From Indolivaga alginatilytica (lineage in GTDB: Bacteria > Bacteroidota > Bacteroidia > Bacteroidales > Dysgonomonadaceae), in NCBI RefSeq assembly GCF_003201355.1, contig NZ_QICL01000010.1:1-64000 (forward strand): a stretch of DNA of 64,000 nt, written 5' to 3'. Positions 63,656 to 64,000 of this stretch are shown here, one piece after another. A program made the translations under genes and the position numbers. Within the stretch, counting starts at the first letter, position 1. Each line of letters begins with the position of its first letter. Below the pieces are notes generated by a model. The model searched no databases and was not told the DNA's origin. It saw only the letters and a program-made list of their open reading frames with translations.

Positions 63656-64000
63656 TCGTTGTAATTTCTTTTTCTAATTGTATGAGTTCTTCGCGATCGT
63701 TGTTTTTTATGATCAACACATCCTTTAAAGAACTAAAATCAGTAGATAACCGTATTTTCAAAGTCAGGAAGTTATCATCACTTTGACTTTTTGAATCTTC
63801 CACAACACCCACAATAATTCCTTCCGGAAATATACCTGAATTTCCACTTGTAATAATAGTATCACCAACCGCAAATTTTTCAAAACGAGGGAATCCTTCA
63901 AGATTTGTATATCGGTAATCAATTCCATCCCAAACCAATGTTCCCGGATTATTAGAACCTTTTACTTTACAATTTAAACTTGTTTTAGGATTTATGACAG
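63645..64000 (-). CDS. mreC: Rod shape-determining protein MreC (5' part outside the window)
   Basis: The C-terminal 118 residues of MreC. The frame stays open to the window edge (reading VINPKTSLNCKVKGSNNPG before LVWDG), so the gene begins beyond position 64000 and an internal TTG should not be taken as the start. Typical MreC features are CKVK, LVWDG, GDTIITSGNSGIFPEGIIVG and the closing coiled segment. MreC lies in the periplasm and organises PBP2-RodA. Confidence 0.93.
   Translation of the reverse strand, partial: VINPKTSLNCKVKGSNNPGTLVWDGIDYRYTNLEGFPRFEKFAVGDTIITSGNSGIFPEGIIVGVVEDSKSQSDDNFLTLKIRLSTDFSSLKDVLIIKNNDREELIQLEKEITTNGR

Noticed and set aside
63645-63938. mreC as a complete 97-residue gene starting at a TTG
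   Set aside because: The frame is open to the window edge and reads typical MreC sequence upstream of that codon, so the gene is truncated by the window.
1-64000. CRISPR arrays, tRNA or rRNA genes, insertion sequences, prophage
   Set aside because: I looked for regular spaced repeats, tRNA-like cloverleaf ends, and transposase or phage proteins and found none.

Overview
The window reads as a chromosomal segment of an AT-rich Bacteroidota, most likely order Bacteroidales and plausibly Dysgonomonas or a close relative. This rests on protein families and promoters, not on a database search. Indicators are type III glutamine synthetase, DapL, DUF4290, a GldB-like lipoprotein, the fused KorA plus KorB pair, TonB proteins with the Bacteroidota N-terminus, and promoters of the TTTG / TAnnTTTG type instead of -35/-10 boxes. 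I see no rRNA, tRNA, CRISPR array, insertion sequence or prophage.

Layout. 0-3.4 kb: an exported SagB-like nitroreductase, the pyrK-pyrD pair and an XRE regulator. 3.4-7.3 kb: a very AT-rich spacer and a large Dna2-like nuclease-helicase. 7.5-11.8 kb: a TetR regulator with a perfect operator on its own promoter, a BtuB-like TonB-dependent receptor, a thioesterase and a TonB protein. 11.8-12.3 kb: a gene-free stretch with a complete promoter and terminator on the + strand, a candidate small RNA. 12.3-19.6 kb: rimM, DUF4290, an S41 protease, korAB and a second TonB protein. 19.7-25.9 kb: purL, a small helical protein, a cupin and a uracil permease. 25.9-32.7 kb: an arginine operon read right to left (argR, GNAT, argG, cupin, argC, GNAT, MutS-like ATPase, argD). 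32.8-42.2 kb: glycerate kinase, GH3 beta-glucosidase, acyltransferase, M48 protease, a membrane protein, a YciI-like protein, tsaD and the GldB-like lipoprotein. 42.4-45.4 kb: dnaB and two acetyltransferases. 45.5-59.6 kb: nitrogen assimilation and amino-acid synthesis (glnN, dapL, dapF, asnB, gltB, gltD), with a macrodomain protein and an unknown secreted protein inside. 59.7-64 kb: the cell-shape operon mreC (cut by the window edge), mreD, mrdA, rodA.

The strongest undescribed signal is a dispersed intergenic element: 11 copies of a 15-bp palindrome close to AAGGTCTGAGACCTT, all next to starts or stops of genes. At least four copies extend to a compound unit of about 54 bp with an A/T-rich tail and a second small inverted repeat. 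The copy before argC has matched changes in both arms that keep the pairing. Two further inverted-repeat elements of other families sit between convergent genes. Other leads are the candidate small RNA, the operator sites of TetR and ArgR, the GNAT in the arginine operon as a candidate first-step enzyme, and the nuclease-helicase.
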